In this document: positions 11,462-23,342 of the stretch, piece by piece
Numbering within the stretch: position 1 is the first letter of the stretch
How the letters are laid out: each line of letters begins with the position of its first letter
From: Dactylellina haptotyla
Lineage: Eukaryota; Ascomycota; Orbiliomycetes; Orbiliales; Orbiliaceae
Assembly: GCA_031310005.1 (NCBI GenBank)
Contig: CM062384.1
Span: 3,286,001-3,350,000 of the forward strand
Length of the DNA stretch: 64,000 nt
Direction: 5' to 3'
The notes under the pieces: model-generated
The model's database searches: none
The model's input: only the letters and a program-made list of their open reading frames with translations
What the model was told of the DNA's origin: nothing
Translations under genes and position numbers: made by a program

Positions 11462-11692
11462 CGATGTTAGCATCCGCCGGGGATGCCGCCAATCTCGACG
11501 ATGCGATAGTCACAGTCAAGGACAAACTATACCCTTAAGACCGATTTGAATCCGGCTGATTCTTATCTTTATGGCGCTTCCAAGGAGGAGGAGGAATGCT
11601 TTAGGAAGATTTCTTTAGATATTGTAGCTTTCAAGGGTTTCGTGTCGATATCGTCGCTGCATGCAGCGCTGTTGGCAAAATCATGGACTTAA

Positions 11693-12882
11693 TGTAATAC
11701 AAAACTGACTTAATGCAGAAACTTATATTCACAATGGAAACCATACATAGAAACTAGAATTATTTCCCGTTCTTCTGAAAGTTCAGTTTCGTAACCAGCT
11801 GAAAGTTATGTTCGCGGTCTGGAGAGTCGAATTTGTTGGGGAGGTCCTTACGCTTCCCTAGCCGCCCACCGATAGATATCATACCATGGCGTAAACAGTC
11901 TATGCATAACCATATAAATTGCCTAGATGACAGCCATCTAAGCTTGGGTATATGCTGCACCTGATATAGCCGCGCCAACGTTCGAATTCTTTCACCTTGG
12001 CGGCTGTCGACGCCGCGAAGCAAGTATATAACGCAACACATGATATTGTTGTCTGTTAATGACGCCAACCGAGATAGGAAATTAGAGCTCCCTGCAGGTC
12101 AGAAAGAGCCAATTTGCTTGGCCAATTGGTGCATCTAACCGACCCCAATTCGGAAACGTCGCGCGACGTGGTCTACAAGCCTCACACTCGGGTGGTATTT
12201 GCGACTTTCAGCCCTGTGGGGGAACAGGGGTATCTGCCTATTTTAGCAATCACCAATAAAATATCTTTTGGCGGAAGCTTTTCTTCGGTAACCAGCGACC
12301 CTCCTTCGGTTGGATAGTTGTGCTCTGATGGCATTAATATGGGTATTAATTGCCTGCCTGGTGCCTTTGTATTTGTGCGGCCGTCGCAACATTTCGGTTA
12401 GACCGACCTGATATGGCTTTTTAAGCTCTTGAAGTCATTCAATATGTCGTTAGATATATAGGACGACCGGTTTAGCTAATATGAGCTCTCTCTTTTTTTG
12501 TGGTCTAATTGGCACACTTGGTGGTATCTCGCTCAGTTCCTGCATGCATGGTGGGTGTAACTCTAGAAACCTCGTCGGCCCTGGTAGGCCACGCCAAGTC
12601 GACAGGGTCTGGTCTGTTGGTCGCGATATTGGCGAAGCGAACTTCAGCCGCTTTAGGAGTCGGAGTACAAGAGGAGATGGACCGAGGGAGAGTTATAAGT
12701 AGTGGGTGAAATGTATATAGGGTACCGGATTTCCCGCCTTCAACTAGGAATATCACTACTTAACAAAGGCAGCCCGCAGAAGTCTCTAGTACCTCGACCA
12801 CTAATTGGAAATTCATATTTTATTACTTTGCATCCTCCACTCTTTAAAACATAAATATTCAGGCTTGTGAATATTTGAGACT
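11693..12882. other. Intergenic spacer
   Basis: 1.2 kb. A minus-strand frame at 11760-12068 opens on TTG and has no recognisable motif; frames at 12481-12756 overlap on both strands and look like chance. A TATATAGG at about 12712-12719 could serve the secreted-protein gene at 12883. No gene supported. Confidence 0.4.
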
Positions 12883-13811
12883 ATGGTTGTCAAGACGTTC
12901 ATCCTGCTCGCTGCATTGACAGTCGCCTCGCAGGCCCAGGATCTTCTGTTCGTAGAAAACGGACCCCTTACCAAACGAGCGGACGGTTGCGATTCCGACA
13001 ATCTACTGCGTAACTTCAGAGACAAGCGATACAGCGCATCGGCGAGTGGTTTCTGCTCAGCCTGGTTGCAGAGCACGATCACTAATACTCTCTCCGTGAC
13101 CGCGACAGTAGACGCTACTGCTACGGAGACCCCTGTGCCGAACACCGCGACACTCAGCGAAACCGTGACAATCACAAACACAGAAACGACCTTAACAACG
13201 GATTACCCGACTGCTGTTAACACATTCGCCAAACGTGGTTCCGATGTGCCGTACCCAGGGTGGCTGGCTGCCACCTTCCCGCCCGTCAGGGTTAGCAGCG
13301 CGTGCTCGTGCTTCATCCCTTCGCCGTCGCCGGTGGTCGTCTTGACTGCGACGACTACGGTCGCCACTCAAACAAATACCGCTACGGTAAGTTATTATTA
13401 ATCCTTTTCTACAAATATTACTACATTATAAGGAACTCATTAGCTAACTGCTTTTCTGGAAATTAGACCACTCTCGAACCACTAACCAACACCGTCACAA
13501 CTCTACTAACCCAGACCGCCTCGGCGACAGCCACCCAAGTCATCACCGGAGAATCGATCCCGTGCGGCGCCACAGGCTGCAGCAACGGAATCGGTTATCT
13601 TGGCTACAGCGACGATGCTACCACGCTTGCCGCGTGTAAGGATTTCTGCAAGAGCAGCGAAGGGTGTCTGACATTCCAGTTCGGGTCTACGGCGGACTAT
13701 ACTATCTGCCATATCTTCGAGACACCGTTGGCGGATACGTATGCCACTGGGGAGTCGACCGATGGGCTTTGCACGCCGTATAAGTTTTACGATGTTAAGT
13801 GTGTGGTTTGA
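12883..13811 (+). CDS. Secreted Thr-rich protein with C-terminal PAN/apple-like domain
   Basis: Two exons, 12883-13386 and 13467-13811, joined in phase 0 over an 80-bp intron (GTAAGT donor, CTAAC branch, TAG acceptor); 282 residues. Residues 1-19 are a signal peptide (MVVKTFILLAALTVASQAQ), followed by a Lys-Arg site at about 31 that suits Kex2 processing. The middle is a Thr/Val/Ala-rich, probably O-glycosylated stalk. The last about 85 residues carry six regularly spaced Cys (PCGATGCSNGIGYLGYS, AACKDFCKSSEGCLTFQFG) and end in a YKFYDVKC motif, typical of PAN/apple-like folds in fungal cell-wall and secreted proteins. These folds bind protein or carbohydrate; the ligand here cannot be told. 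No GPI signal is evident. Confidence 0.85.
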
Positions 13812-14012
13812 ATAACGGGTGTTGATTTGTTTTAATTTGTGTGTTTCCGTCGGGTTGGGAGTATGAATTGGGAATTTTATGTGAAGGATAGATTATATTA
13901 TAGTACATTATATCATGTTATTAAAAATAATAAGAAATATCATATCATCAAGTTTATATTACATATATATAGAATGGCTTGTGACTTAGTAAATACACCT
14001 ATGAGAGGTAAT

Positions 14013-14381
14013 TCAACTAGCAGGACAATTATTCGGAGGTTTGACTAAAGTTGTAGGGAGGGTTGCAAAGTCCGGAACGGTACACTCGTATATAGACCCC
14101 TTGGCGTACGAGAGTTGGTGGACGAGACCTTCGTTGAGGACTGTGCTGGCGAGCATATCGTTTACTTTATTCTGGAGGTCGGCGAGTTGGTCCCAGACGG
14201 TCATTTGGAGGCTGGCGATGAAGGTCTTGCGGGGCTGGTCGAGGTCTTCTGCGTAGGTTGTGAATTCTTGTTTGAGGGATGCGCCAGTGGCGTGATTGGA
14301 AGTTCTGGTGTCGATTGTGGGGAGGGCGGTTGCTGTTATCGCTAGTAGGGTGAGGGCGGAGAGGATACGGGCGAAATGCAT
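14013..14381 (-). CDS. Small secreted protein (effector-like)
   Basis: Single exon, 122 residues from ATG at 14381. The frame is open further upstream only through a TTG, and the ATG puts a good signal peptide at the very N terminus (MHFARILSALTLLAITATAL). The mature part is helical with two Cys near the C terminus (YECTVPDF and NNCPAS), which could form one disulphide. A TATA-like ATATATAC at 14421-14428 lies 40 bases upstream. Size, signal peptide and lack of known domains fit a small secreted protein or effector candidate; that role is inferred. Confidence 0.7.
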   Translation of the reverse strand: MHFARILSALTLLAITATALPTIDTRTSNHATGASLKQEFTTYAEDLDQPRKTFIASLQMTVWDQLADLQNKVNDMLASTVLNEGLVHQLSYAKGSIYECTVPDFATLPTTLVKPPNNCPAS

Positions 14382-15375
14382 GTTGACGGTTTTTTTGGCT
14401 GGCGGTTGGGTAAGACTGGAGTATATATTTTTCAAGTAAACGCTTGAGATTTAATTATGAAAGCTGTTTAAATTTTGGATCACGCACAAGAGCTTTATAT
14501 TGAATTAATCAGGCATTTTTGGAGAAAAGAGATTGCTCGTACGATCTTTACGGCCAAGAATTTCGCATGTGATGTATGAAAATATAGAAGCCCTATATAT
14601 CTAGGACCCTTCAGAATATAGTAGGGCAGCTACCGTATGAGGAAGCCCGCCCGCCAATGTCGCCGCGAGCTGGTGCTAGCGTCGTCCTCTCGACATGCTC
14701 GACAGGATGGGAGCAGGGTTGTGCCTGGTTGTGCCTGGTCGGATGTGTTGCGCTTGTTTACACCTGGAAAGCTTAGCTGGCCGGCGGGGAGCTCGGCGCC
14801 GGATGCTTGTTCTCTTAAGCATCTCAGACAGGGCTGGACCAGTCAGTAGTCGTCTGGGAAGTAAGTACATTATTATATATTATTACGGACTTGTGCGATA
14901 TTATAAAGTTCGTGAGAATGAGCGCAATCTGCTACATAATTTGGTATTGATACCTATCACCTGAGCGTCCTCGAGTTCGCCCGGATAACATTATGGCATG
15001 CGTTTGTTTGGTAGTGTCTGGGCGGGCTTATGCAATGATCCTTCGAACACGCTCGTGACTCAAGGCTGCTGGGTTTCGAATGCTTTCCTCCGTTTCACAA
15101 TAATGTGTACGCGATCCGATTCGATCTGCTTTCGGACTCCCATCGTAGGACAGCTGCAGTATAATATGCGGTTGGGTCGCCCCTCGGTCCCCGATTGATA
15201 TACATTACATTCTATTCTACCTCCACTGCGCGATTAAAAATTGCAAACTGCGGCTGTTTAAATCGGTTTCAAACAAAGTTGAACCCCGCCGCCAGCCCAA
15301 AGGAAGTAAACTCGCTGGTGCTAGCTAGTATATATATATATTTCGGAGCATGGAAAGCAGAGCGCCGCAGAAGCT
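14382..15375. other. Intergenic spacer with AT microsatellite
   Basis: About 1 kb with short overlapping frames on both strands and no protein character. TATATATATAT at about 15330-15340 sits just upstream of the F-box gene at 15376 and may serve as its TATA element. A short direct repeat (GTGCCTGGTT twice) lies near 14717-14736. Confidence 0.4.
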
Positions 15376-16397
15376 ATGACCGCCCCGTCGACGCCGCCAA
15401 TCCTCCGTCTCCCCTACGAGCTCCACGAAAAGATCGCACTCTACCTTTCGGCAGCCCAGGATGCGATATCTCTCTCGCAGACGTGCCAAACGATCCGTTC
15501 TCGATTGCTGGCTAGCAACCCGGTCTGGTTCCGGGCCCTCCACTTCGCGGGGAGCGAGAAGCAAGAATACGCAGCGTACAACCCAAAGGTCGTCTACCGG
15601 GAGCGAGTGTTGAGGATCAGAGCGAGGAAGCGGTTAAGGTGTCAGATATGTTTGCGGCTCAACTCGGTCAGGACGGTGGATGTCAATGGTGCATTCTATG
15701 GAGTTTACTGCGGTGATTGCTTGCAGCAACGGTTTTACGGTACGCATAAATTATATATATATTTCAAAACATCGTATAAAGGATGTGCGCTGATGACTCG
15801 GATTGCTTAGATATCCAAGCCTTTGAGAATCTGCAGGACATGTTCTGGGACGGCATCGTCAATCCTCCGCAGTTCACCCTGCCGGAGGTGGCTATATGTA
15901 AAGGGTATCGAGATCTCTATCGAAAGAGGAATCCTGAGATCCGGGGAGGGTTCATGTCTACGGACCGGATGGCAGAATTTGTGTTTTCCGGCGTCGAGAA
16001 TCCGATACGACTGGTGCTGAAGGCGGATGCCACGAAGCTACTCGACGCCGCCATGGACGACGACGCCATCTACTGGGTGAAGCGGCACATCGAGGCCCGG
16101 AACGAGCGGTTGGAGAAGGAGATGAGAGAGCGGCACCGGCAGGCGAAGGAGGACGTGCTGGACTACCTGGTGGAGAACTACGAGGACGAGCACTCGGAGC
16201 TGCACGAGCAGATGACGCCGGAGACGTACCGGGAAGGGTGGAGCCTGCAGGTGTCCAAGATATTCGGGCTGAACGGGGGCCTGCCGCCGCGGAGGGGGGA
16301 CAGATCGGGGGGACTGCAGATGAGCTGGGTCGGGGAGATGCTGCTGACGCTGGGGACCTTCACGGCCGCGCCCGTCTCGCGCATGTCGTTCCCGTAG
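15376..16397 (+). CDS. F-box / CxxC-CxxC protein (family copy B, C-terminal finger missing)
   Basis: Two exons, 15376-15739 and 15811-16397, joined in phase 1 over a 71-bp intron (GTACGC donor, TAG acceptor); 316 residues. The F-box is at about 9-55 (LRLPYELHEKIALYLSAAQD, LSQTCQTI). A four-Cys module follows: Cys 89/92 (RCQICL) and 112/115 (YCGDC), and the intron comes six residues later, as in copies C, D and E. The middle is helical and charged. The C terminus is Gly-rich (GLNGGLPPRRGDRSGGLQ) and lacks the CxxC...H-x4-H finger of the full copies. It lies 192 bp upstream of copy C in the same direction. F-box proteins usually bind Skp1 and recruit substrates to SCF ubiquitin ligase; the substrate is unknown. 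GC content is high for this window. Confidence 0.85.
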
Positions 16398-16589
16398 CCG
16401 TCCTCTATTTACTTATCTATTTATTTATCTATTTATAGTATAATATCGAATGATAATGTCTAATTGAATTCATAATTAATGTGTGTGTTGCGCGTTGTGC
16501 GAGTGTGATTCATCGGCGCCTTTAAACCGTCGACAGCCGCGCCATCTTCTCTTCTTCCTCTTCTTCCTCTTCCTTCTCAGCGCCTGGAA

Positions 16590-17897
16590 ATGACAGCTTC
16601 CGTCTCCTCCGCCGCCGACGACAACGCCAGCACTCCGCTCATCAACCTCCCGCAAGAGATCCTCCTCCACATCGCCAAGCAGCTGCCCGTCGTCCTCGAC
16701 GTCTTCGTCCTGCGCCAGACCTGCAAGTCCCTGTACCACCGCCTCGGCCCCTCCACCGGCACCCTCTGGTACCACTTCCTCAACAACAAGAACGGCTACC
16801 ACCGCCGGCGGTTCTCCCACTACCAGCAGCATGCCGATTACTTCGGCCGCACGAAGAGCATCCTGACCGGCGAGATCGATGGCTGCCAGGTATGTCTGAG
16901 GGAGATCAAATACACCTCGGTGCACGCCTACCGCGGGGGCATCTTCTACAAGACGTTGTGTAGGAACTGCGCCAGGGAGAACTTTAAAGGTTGGTGAATA
17001 GGATTGGGTCTTGTTGATGGGCAGTCGGAACGCCGCTAATGCAAGGTACCGCTACTAGAATTATGGCGTCTCGAAGACGAGTACCCCGGCTTGAAAATCC
17101 ACCCAAACGACCGCATAACCTGGGTCGGTGGAATCCCCTTCGACGACCCCGCGGGTGTCACCGGCCGCTGGGTCAGCACCAGCTACAACATGACCAGCGT
17201 CAGAAACGTCGACCTCAAAGCCGCCATCGAAGAACAGATCAAACCTCTCGAATCCCAAAACCCGCACAGAAACCTGTCAAAGGAAGCTTGGGAGGCCCGC
17301 TACGACAAGCAGATAAAATTCGCCCACAACCGTAAAGAATCCGCCGACATCATCATATCCATGATGACCGAGGAGTATAAACAGAAATATCCGGAGTTGC
17401 ACTGGGTCATGTCCCCCGGAGGGTTTAGCGAGTACCTCTACAACGCGCTGCTCTGGAATCTGCGGCCCTGGCTCGCGCCGCATTACGGTGACAAAGCCAT
17501 GCCCAAATTCACACTCGGAGAGCGGATGGACGAATTGATGGATCTCTACGGCGATAGCGAGGAGTTGCTACCGGCGCTCAGACAGAAAGGGCTACAGACC
17601 GCTTGTAGGGAGGTGCTGCAAAAGGAACTCGCAAAGATTCCTTATCCCGGGCAGATGGTCAGGAAGGCCAACATTGCTTCTCCGCTGATACGGTATTGGA
17701 TTGATGCGTGGCTCAGAGCGCGAGGTTACAAGAGCGTCCCGAAAGTTGGCAGAAAGGATATGAGGAATACCGCGAGGAGGTGTCCTTTCTGTCTGCCTGT
17801 AATCTCCGGATTCGGGTGCACGCAGGCTCTATCGGTGCATATATGGTGTCAACATCCAGATAATCTAGAGGATGATTGGCCGTGGATTGAGGGTTGA
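16590..17897 (+). CDS. F-box / double zinc-module protein (family copy C)
   Basis: Two exons, 16590-16989 and 17059-17897, phase 1, over a 69-bp intron (GTTGGT donor, GCTAAT branch, TAG acceptor); 412 residues. The donor was chosen to match the phase-1 position in the sister copies and to keep frame. F-box about 18-63 (LINLPQEILLHIAKQLP, LRQTCKSLYHRLG). Four-Cys module: Cys 99/102 (GCQVCL) and 124/127 (LCRNC). The long helical middle is followed by a C-terminal finger with Cys 375/378 (CPFC) and His 394/399 (VHIWCQH), then an acidic/Trp end (NLEDDWPWIEG). Likely a substrate adaptor of an SCF ubiquitin ligase, by analogy with F-box proteins. It is in tandem with copy B. Confidence 0.85.
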
Positions 17898-18536
17898 ACG
17901 GTCCCATAGATCTTCTAATTTCATTAAAGGTTCGTGTACTATTTAGCGTGGAAGATAGCGTCGAGCACATATATACTATTAATGATACCCATACATCTTG
18001 CCCTGCAAGCTAAGTATAGTTTTTGCAAATCAATCACTCTCATATGTGAATTTGTAGTCCCGTCAAGTTATCAGCTCCATTGCTTTCATCTCCTGCGTCA
18101 CTGGCAGCCTCATCGGGGTCTTCGGATCCTATATTAACGAATCTTGCCGAAGTTCGTCGATCACATCCAACCAATCAAGCTGGAACTTCTTTCGGGTTAA
18201 GAAGTAAACAAGTTACCGCAGCATTGATAGGTATCGCAAAGGAAGACCTGCGACGTATTGTCGGAGATAGATATACTGAAGCTGTCGTGAAATGTTTGAG
18301 TGAAGATATCGATAGGGATGATGCTGGCACGGTGATGAGATATCTCAATGAGATTCTTGATTATATGGAGGAAATAGCGGCTTATACCAGCTAATTTGTA
18401 TGTAAGAAATGTCAATATCCGCTCAGACCTACCATCTACCCGAAAATATCACTTGGTTTTATAGCGCAAATTGCGTTCATAAAATGCAAAAAATGGCATT
18501 TGATATTTAAGATATTTACACATTGCCGCATTATCG
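17898..18536. other. Intergenic with one possible gene remnant
   Basis: A + strand frame at 18080-18394 (opening on TTG) has protein-like residues, with a helical run RIVGDRYTEAVVKCLSEDID, but no ATG, signal or recognisable partner exon. It could be the tail end of a lost gene or an exon of an unseen one. The rest is AT-rich spacer. Confidence 0.3.
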
Positions 18537-19480
18537 TTACTTCCACCCGCTCCTACTCTGATCTTGGATGCCACTGCCCCACCCGGGCCGTTGGTCCTCG
18601 ATACCTCCTATGCCCGTGCCCAAGTTCGTCATGTTCGGGTCATTATGGAGAGGGACAACCGGAACATCGAGCAGCTTTCTGTTCATGTTATACCTATAGG
18701 CCACAACCCCGATTGCAACCAAGATTGGGACGCCAACACCGACTGCGATACCTGCAATCGCGGCGGCGGAAAGTTTTGATCTTGTTCCAGAGACTGGGGG
18801 AGCACTTGTGGATGCTGGAGGCTGCGAACTGCGCGTCGTAGGGGGTGAAGTATTGGAAACCTGTGAGCCGGTACTAGTATTCGAGGGCTGCGACTGGGTA
18901 TTGCTACCCGAGGGCAGCGGCGTCGGAGCATCAACACTACTGGACTGGCTGCTTGATGTCGAACGGGCTGTCGGGCCCGTCGGGGTTGTAGGGTCTATCG
19001 GGTTTATCGGGTCTGTCCCTGATATTACAAGTAGAGAACCACCTGGTGTCGAGAGGGGGGCGGTGCCGACGGTGGGAGCAGCTTGGGAGGGATTGCCGAT
19101 AGCAGTCACGCCAGCGGTTGCGCATATCTGCGCGAGGTACTGCAGGGTGGCATCCTGGAATTCTGGAGCGCACGCCGAATTCAAGCAGGTGGTCAACGAG
19201 GGGACGAGGGACTGGTCGTTGCAGATGCACGGGAGGTCCAATAAGTCACAGCTAGTTGTGGAAAATACTTGGGAGACACAGTTTTGCTAAATTTTGGGAG
19301 GGAGCTGTTAGAATAAAGCGGTCTCGTCGACGGGACTATCTATTATTCGGTTAAAAAAAAGGAGAAATTTGTGCTTACAGCGCAGGTAGGAAGCTGGCTG
19401 ATGGATTGCGCCGCTGATAGGCCAATCTGGGCGCTCAAAAAGCTGATAACCAGACCGATTCGGAGGGAAGCGATTCGCAT
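18537..19480 (-). CDS. CFEM-domain cell-surface protein with single transmembrane helix
   Basis: Two exons on the minus strand: 19379-19480 (34 codons from ATG at 19480) and 18537-19286, phase 0 across a 92-bp intron (GTAAGC donor, TAG acceptor); 283 residues. A signal peptide covers about residues 1-23. The CFEM domain follows with all eight cysteines (33, 37, 47, 54, 56, 68, 73, 89) and Asp51 in the D-x-x-C-x-C position that ligands haem iron in characterised CFEM proteins. Then comes a Ser/Thr/Pro-rich stalk (about 95-205), one membrane helix (about 207-230, IAGIAVGVGVPILVAIGVVA) and a short cytoplasmic tail. This is the usual layout of a CFEM surface receptor or haem/iron-acquisition protein; some CFEM proteins matter for virulence. 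The intron splits the domain between Cys33 and Cys37. Confidence 0.9.
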
Positions 19481-20696
19481 CTCAAGTTATCCGGAGCAGA
19501 GCTGCCCGGTGCTGTATCTCGAAGTTAGGACTGCGAATCAGTGGCAGCCGCGGTCAGAACCTAAGCTGTACGGCGCGCGAAATCCGACATCTCGAGAGCG
19601 ACACCTCGCCGGAATCCGATCCAGTTTAAGTACCGCCCCCCGTTCTTATCTGCCAGGAGCTTCAACTTGATCTCACAATAGCAGATTCAAGGAGGCTGAC
19701 AATTAATTGCAATTAAGCCTCTTTGCGGGTGCAGCTCCCGGTCCCCACAGCGGGTCGCCGCAAGTGTTTGATTGGCGGCGGTAGCGAGTCAAACCCCGCC
19801 TGTGCTCTGGGCGTGAAGCATTTGGCAGATCCACCTGCATCCTGCGCCGTTAGCTTGCATTTCGCAATTTTGATTACAGATTCCTCCCCTTGGAACCTGC
19901 GGCTCTTACCAAAAATACACTCTCGGCGAGGCAGGCTCTCTTGGTGGATATTGAGCCATCGATCTCCACTTAGCCACATGGTAGTACTAGTAAGTATTAT
20001 TATCTCTTAATAGGATCGATATCTCGTGAAAACCTGGAGCTGGGAAGGGCTGGACCTCTTGCCTTTCCACCGCCGGGACTGGTTATAGTCGTTGTTGAGC
20101 TATTATATTCTACTGATAATAATTTTTGGTTTTTAGCTTAGTTTAGCAAATAAGTTATTAGACATTGAATTTCGCTGTCTGGGATAGGACCACCAGGTAG
20201 AGACAATACAAACATTACATTACATTACACACGAAAAAGTTGAAAGCCCATTGACCAGATAGACCTGAATGGACGTACGCTCTCCGATCGACAGACAAGG
20301 GTTTCTATCTGGTCTAGACCTAGAAGCATTAGAGCTAGAAAAATATTTCCCTACTTTAAATGCTGGGGAAACCCCACGATTTACCAGGTTTCTTGGAACT
20401 CACAAGGATTAATGGCACTAATGTTCGGATAAGCGTTTTGCCTTCTGCTCCCGTCCCGTCTGTCTCACGAATTGCAGTCTCTACAGTTCTATTGAGATGA
20501 TAAGGGTATATATAAGTCTACGATTTCATCTTGCTCGTAACGTCGTTATATTCGCTGATTGTACACACGAAAGATAAACACACAAAAGAAAAGACCAGGA
20601 ATCAGATCAAATGCTCGACGTGAAGATACATTTTCATGCTAGATAAAAACGAAAAAGTCCCAAATTAAAACATCATTAATCCAAGCAACATGCCTC
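19481..20696. other. Intergenic; orphan TATA box facing copy D antisense
   Basis: 1.2 kb with no supported gene. ATTAC repeats near 20212-20229. TATATATAAG at 20507-20516 on the + strand is a strong TATA-like box, but no + gene follows it; transcription from it would run antisense into the 3' end of F-box copy D. Confidence 0.4.
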
Positions 20697-22638
20697 TTAT
20701 TCCGAATTTGAAGTCCCTGGGGCCTGTGAGCTCTCTGAATCGCTTTCATTTAGTTTCTCACCAGACGGTGCTGGCAATGCTTCCTCAGGTTCTCCGACAT
20801 TCCCACTTTCCTCAACCTTTGAAGCTGCGCTATTACTGCCTCCAGCGACGGTATTGTCACCTTCCGCATCCTCTCCTGTGGCATCGATACTGGGATTGGT
20901 AGGATTTTGGCCGCCGGCGTCCACGTCTTTGGTCTCGCTAACCTCAGAGCTCTCGCCAGTAGTCGCGACCGCTTCAACGTTCTCCTCATTCTCCTCGTCT
21001 TCCTCGTCTTCCTCGTCTTCGGATTCTTCATCTTCATCGCTCGAGGCCTCCACGTCCTCCTTTTTCTTCTCTACTTTTAGAGTCTTGTGCTCCTCTAGTT
21101 CCGGCCAGTCATCCAATATCCTATCCGGATGCTCTGAAAACATATGGAAGATTAAAAGAACCGGAGAATATCTCTTCTCAGTCGCTTCGCAACCCTCTTT
21201 TCCTTCCATATCCTTCACGCAGAATCCGCATCGGCTCTTCGGTTTGTCGTCCAAGCAATATCTAATACTGATAGTTTTAGATGCATCTGGAGTCGGCCGC
21301 TCCATTTCCTCCATTCGTCTTAGCCAGAACTGCTTGCCTAGAAATGCAAGGAACCGAGTGGTCGGGAAACAGATCTTATGCGGCTCCTTCTCTAACAAAT
21401 CCGGCTCGCCGAAGAATAATAACAAGAAGTGCTCGCAGGCTTTAAATCTCTCCTCGCTGCGCTTTTCTTCGTCCTCAATGTCTTTCGTGTCGAGATATTT
21501 TCTGGCGAGTCCGAATATAGCGTCCACTATTTGATTCTTCCTTGTGAGCTTTGCCGTCATTTTGAACTTTTTGATGTGCAGGCATTCTTTGATCTCCTTG
21601 CCGAGCTCCGAAGGTGAGTAGAGAGTGTGGAGTTGCTTGTACTTGGTGGTGTAGAGATCGATAATTGTCTTCATGATGTACGGTTTCGCTTCTCGGATAT
21701 CCGGTTGTGTGTGCTGATAGATGTTGAGATTGCTGTAGCCACCGTGCGGGCACTGTTCTTTATGTTCAGCAGCGATTGCGGTCCGCGAGGCGAAGAGACC
21801 TGGCTTCATATGGCCGCAAGGGTGATGTCTAATTTCGGTAAAGAGGTTTGGCGGAACAGCTGGCAGTGGATCCTCCTGTTGAATGATCGCGATGGCTATC
21901 GAACTAGTCAGCACTTCTCATTCTCAACGGCACAATTGCGAGAGTGATATCGTACACTCAAAAACCTCCTTCGCACAAACCCAGCACCATGTTCCGTGAT
22001 AGACCTTTGCGACATAGATATCCACCAATTGCGTCCACCGCTCGTCGTTCTTCTTGGGGTTGTAAACCGTGTACATTGCCTTCTCGTAGACAAAGCATCT
22101 CTGGCAGCCGAGTTGTTGCTCTCGATTGCACATTATATCCAAACACTTTTTGTAATAATCGATTTCTTCCGAATAAGGTTCTATCTTATGGCTCGGAAAA
22201 GTCTCCCTGGTTCGTCTGTGAAGTATATTGTACCACAAGAAACTATTCGAAGGGCCCAGAGAGGAGTAGAGGCGACGGCAAGTCCAGGCGAGGTGGATTA
22301 TCTGTGATGGTAAGGTGATGTAACTGGCAATGAGAGAGTGTATCTCCGCCGGTAGACGCTGTATCGGCGCTGGTTCCTGTAAATTTGTCAATTGGGCTGG
22401 ATCCTTCGAAGCTAACAGTATATTCAGCAGGAGGGTTTAGTACCGTCTCATCATCCGTACCCTCCTCCTCTATGCCAAAGATATCTTCAATTCGAGTCGG
22501 TTTCCTAGATATCCGACCGACCGATCTCGTCTTCTCCAGCTTTGGTGGTACAAATTCGAACGAAAAACGGCTGCTCCTGCATCTTCCAACGAACAGATCC
22601 TCGCTGGTGGGCGGCGATGTCAATAGTTCGAGCTTCAT
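20697..22638 (-). CDS. F-box / double zinc-module protein with acidic tail (family copy D)
   Basis: Three exons on the minus strand: 22444-22638 (65 codons), 21956-22376 and 20697-21895; 604 residues. Intron 1 (67 bp, GTACTA donor, ACAG acceptor) is phase 0; a shorter 40-bp alternative (GTTAGC donor) is also in frame. Intron 2 (60 bp, GTACGA donor, TGCTGACTAG branch, TAG acceptor) is phase 1, at the family's conserved place. The N-terminal 65 residues are unique to this copy. F-box about 71-117 (QRLPAEIHSLIASYITLP). Four-Cys module: Cys 156/159 and 196/199 (WCWVC), with a longer loop than in the sisters. A C-terminal finger (SRCGFCVKD, then HMFSEHPD and LDDWPELEE) is followed by a long Glu/Asp/Ser-rich tail not found in the others. 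Probable SCF adaptor; substrate unknown. Confidence 0.8.
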
Positions 22639-23342
22639 GTCGAGTTGTGTAGTTGTGTATACGGTGCTAATGTTCTGAGGTTTTCGAGATATCAACCAAA
22701 ATGAGACTGAAGAAGGAGAGAAAGAAAGAAGAGAAAGGAGACGCGAAGTTAGGGAAGGATTCAAATATCCAAGTCGCGCGTGAGAATCCGTGGTGACGTT
22801 ATGATATGCCGTTCAATGGGGCAGGATTTCGATTGCGGTGACTAAGCCCGCCTGCATGGAATCCCTGCATGCGGCCGACTCACGTTCGCCTTGCATGACT
22901 AACTTGCACCCAAGTTGGCCCCTCAGCCTTGTCGTCAGCCGCGACCCTGTGACTCCGCGATGTAAATCCAAATACTTCCTGGCGCAAACAAAGGGAAACG
23001 CGACGGGTTTGAACAATCAAATTGTAATCTGGATCGCGAGAAAGACGGCCTTGGAGGACGGGAGAGGTCCGCGGCCGCACAGGGGATCATCGGCGTCTTG
23101 GCACTCTTCGTAAAATCCAACAATATCAACACTATGGGGGATGCACTATGCAGCTGAGCTAGTGGCAGGATCGATCTTAGATTGATTGATTGTTGGTTTC
23201 TATTCTTTCTTCCGCCTTGCACAAGCCGTGCATAAGACAGTGGTGACGTTCGAGTTTCTATCTACAGTATACTTTGTAAATTGTTAGAGTGGCCGTGTCT
23301 TATAAGATAAGGTTGCACATACCTACTACTCGCTGTAATCCA
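22639..23342. other. Intergenic spacer
   Basis: About 700 bases between two minus-strand genes, holding the upstream region of copy D. Short frames on both strands at 22838-23222 overlap each other and show no protein character. Confidence 0.45.

Noticed and set aside
16476-16925. 149-codon minus-strand frame over F-box copy C
   Set aside because: Opposite a well-supported exon with F-box and Cys motifs; its Val/Glu/Gly-rich content is a composition shadow.
18808-19290. 160-codon + strand frame over the CFEM gene
   Set aside because: Antisense to a CFEM exon with eight ordered cysteines; no motif of its own.
20854-21534. 226-codon Ser-rich + strand frame
   Set aside because: It is the antisense image of the acidic tail (GAG/GAC codons) of F-box copy D.
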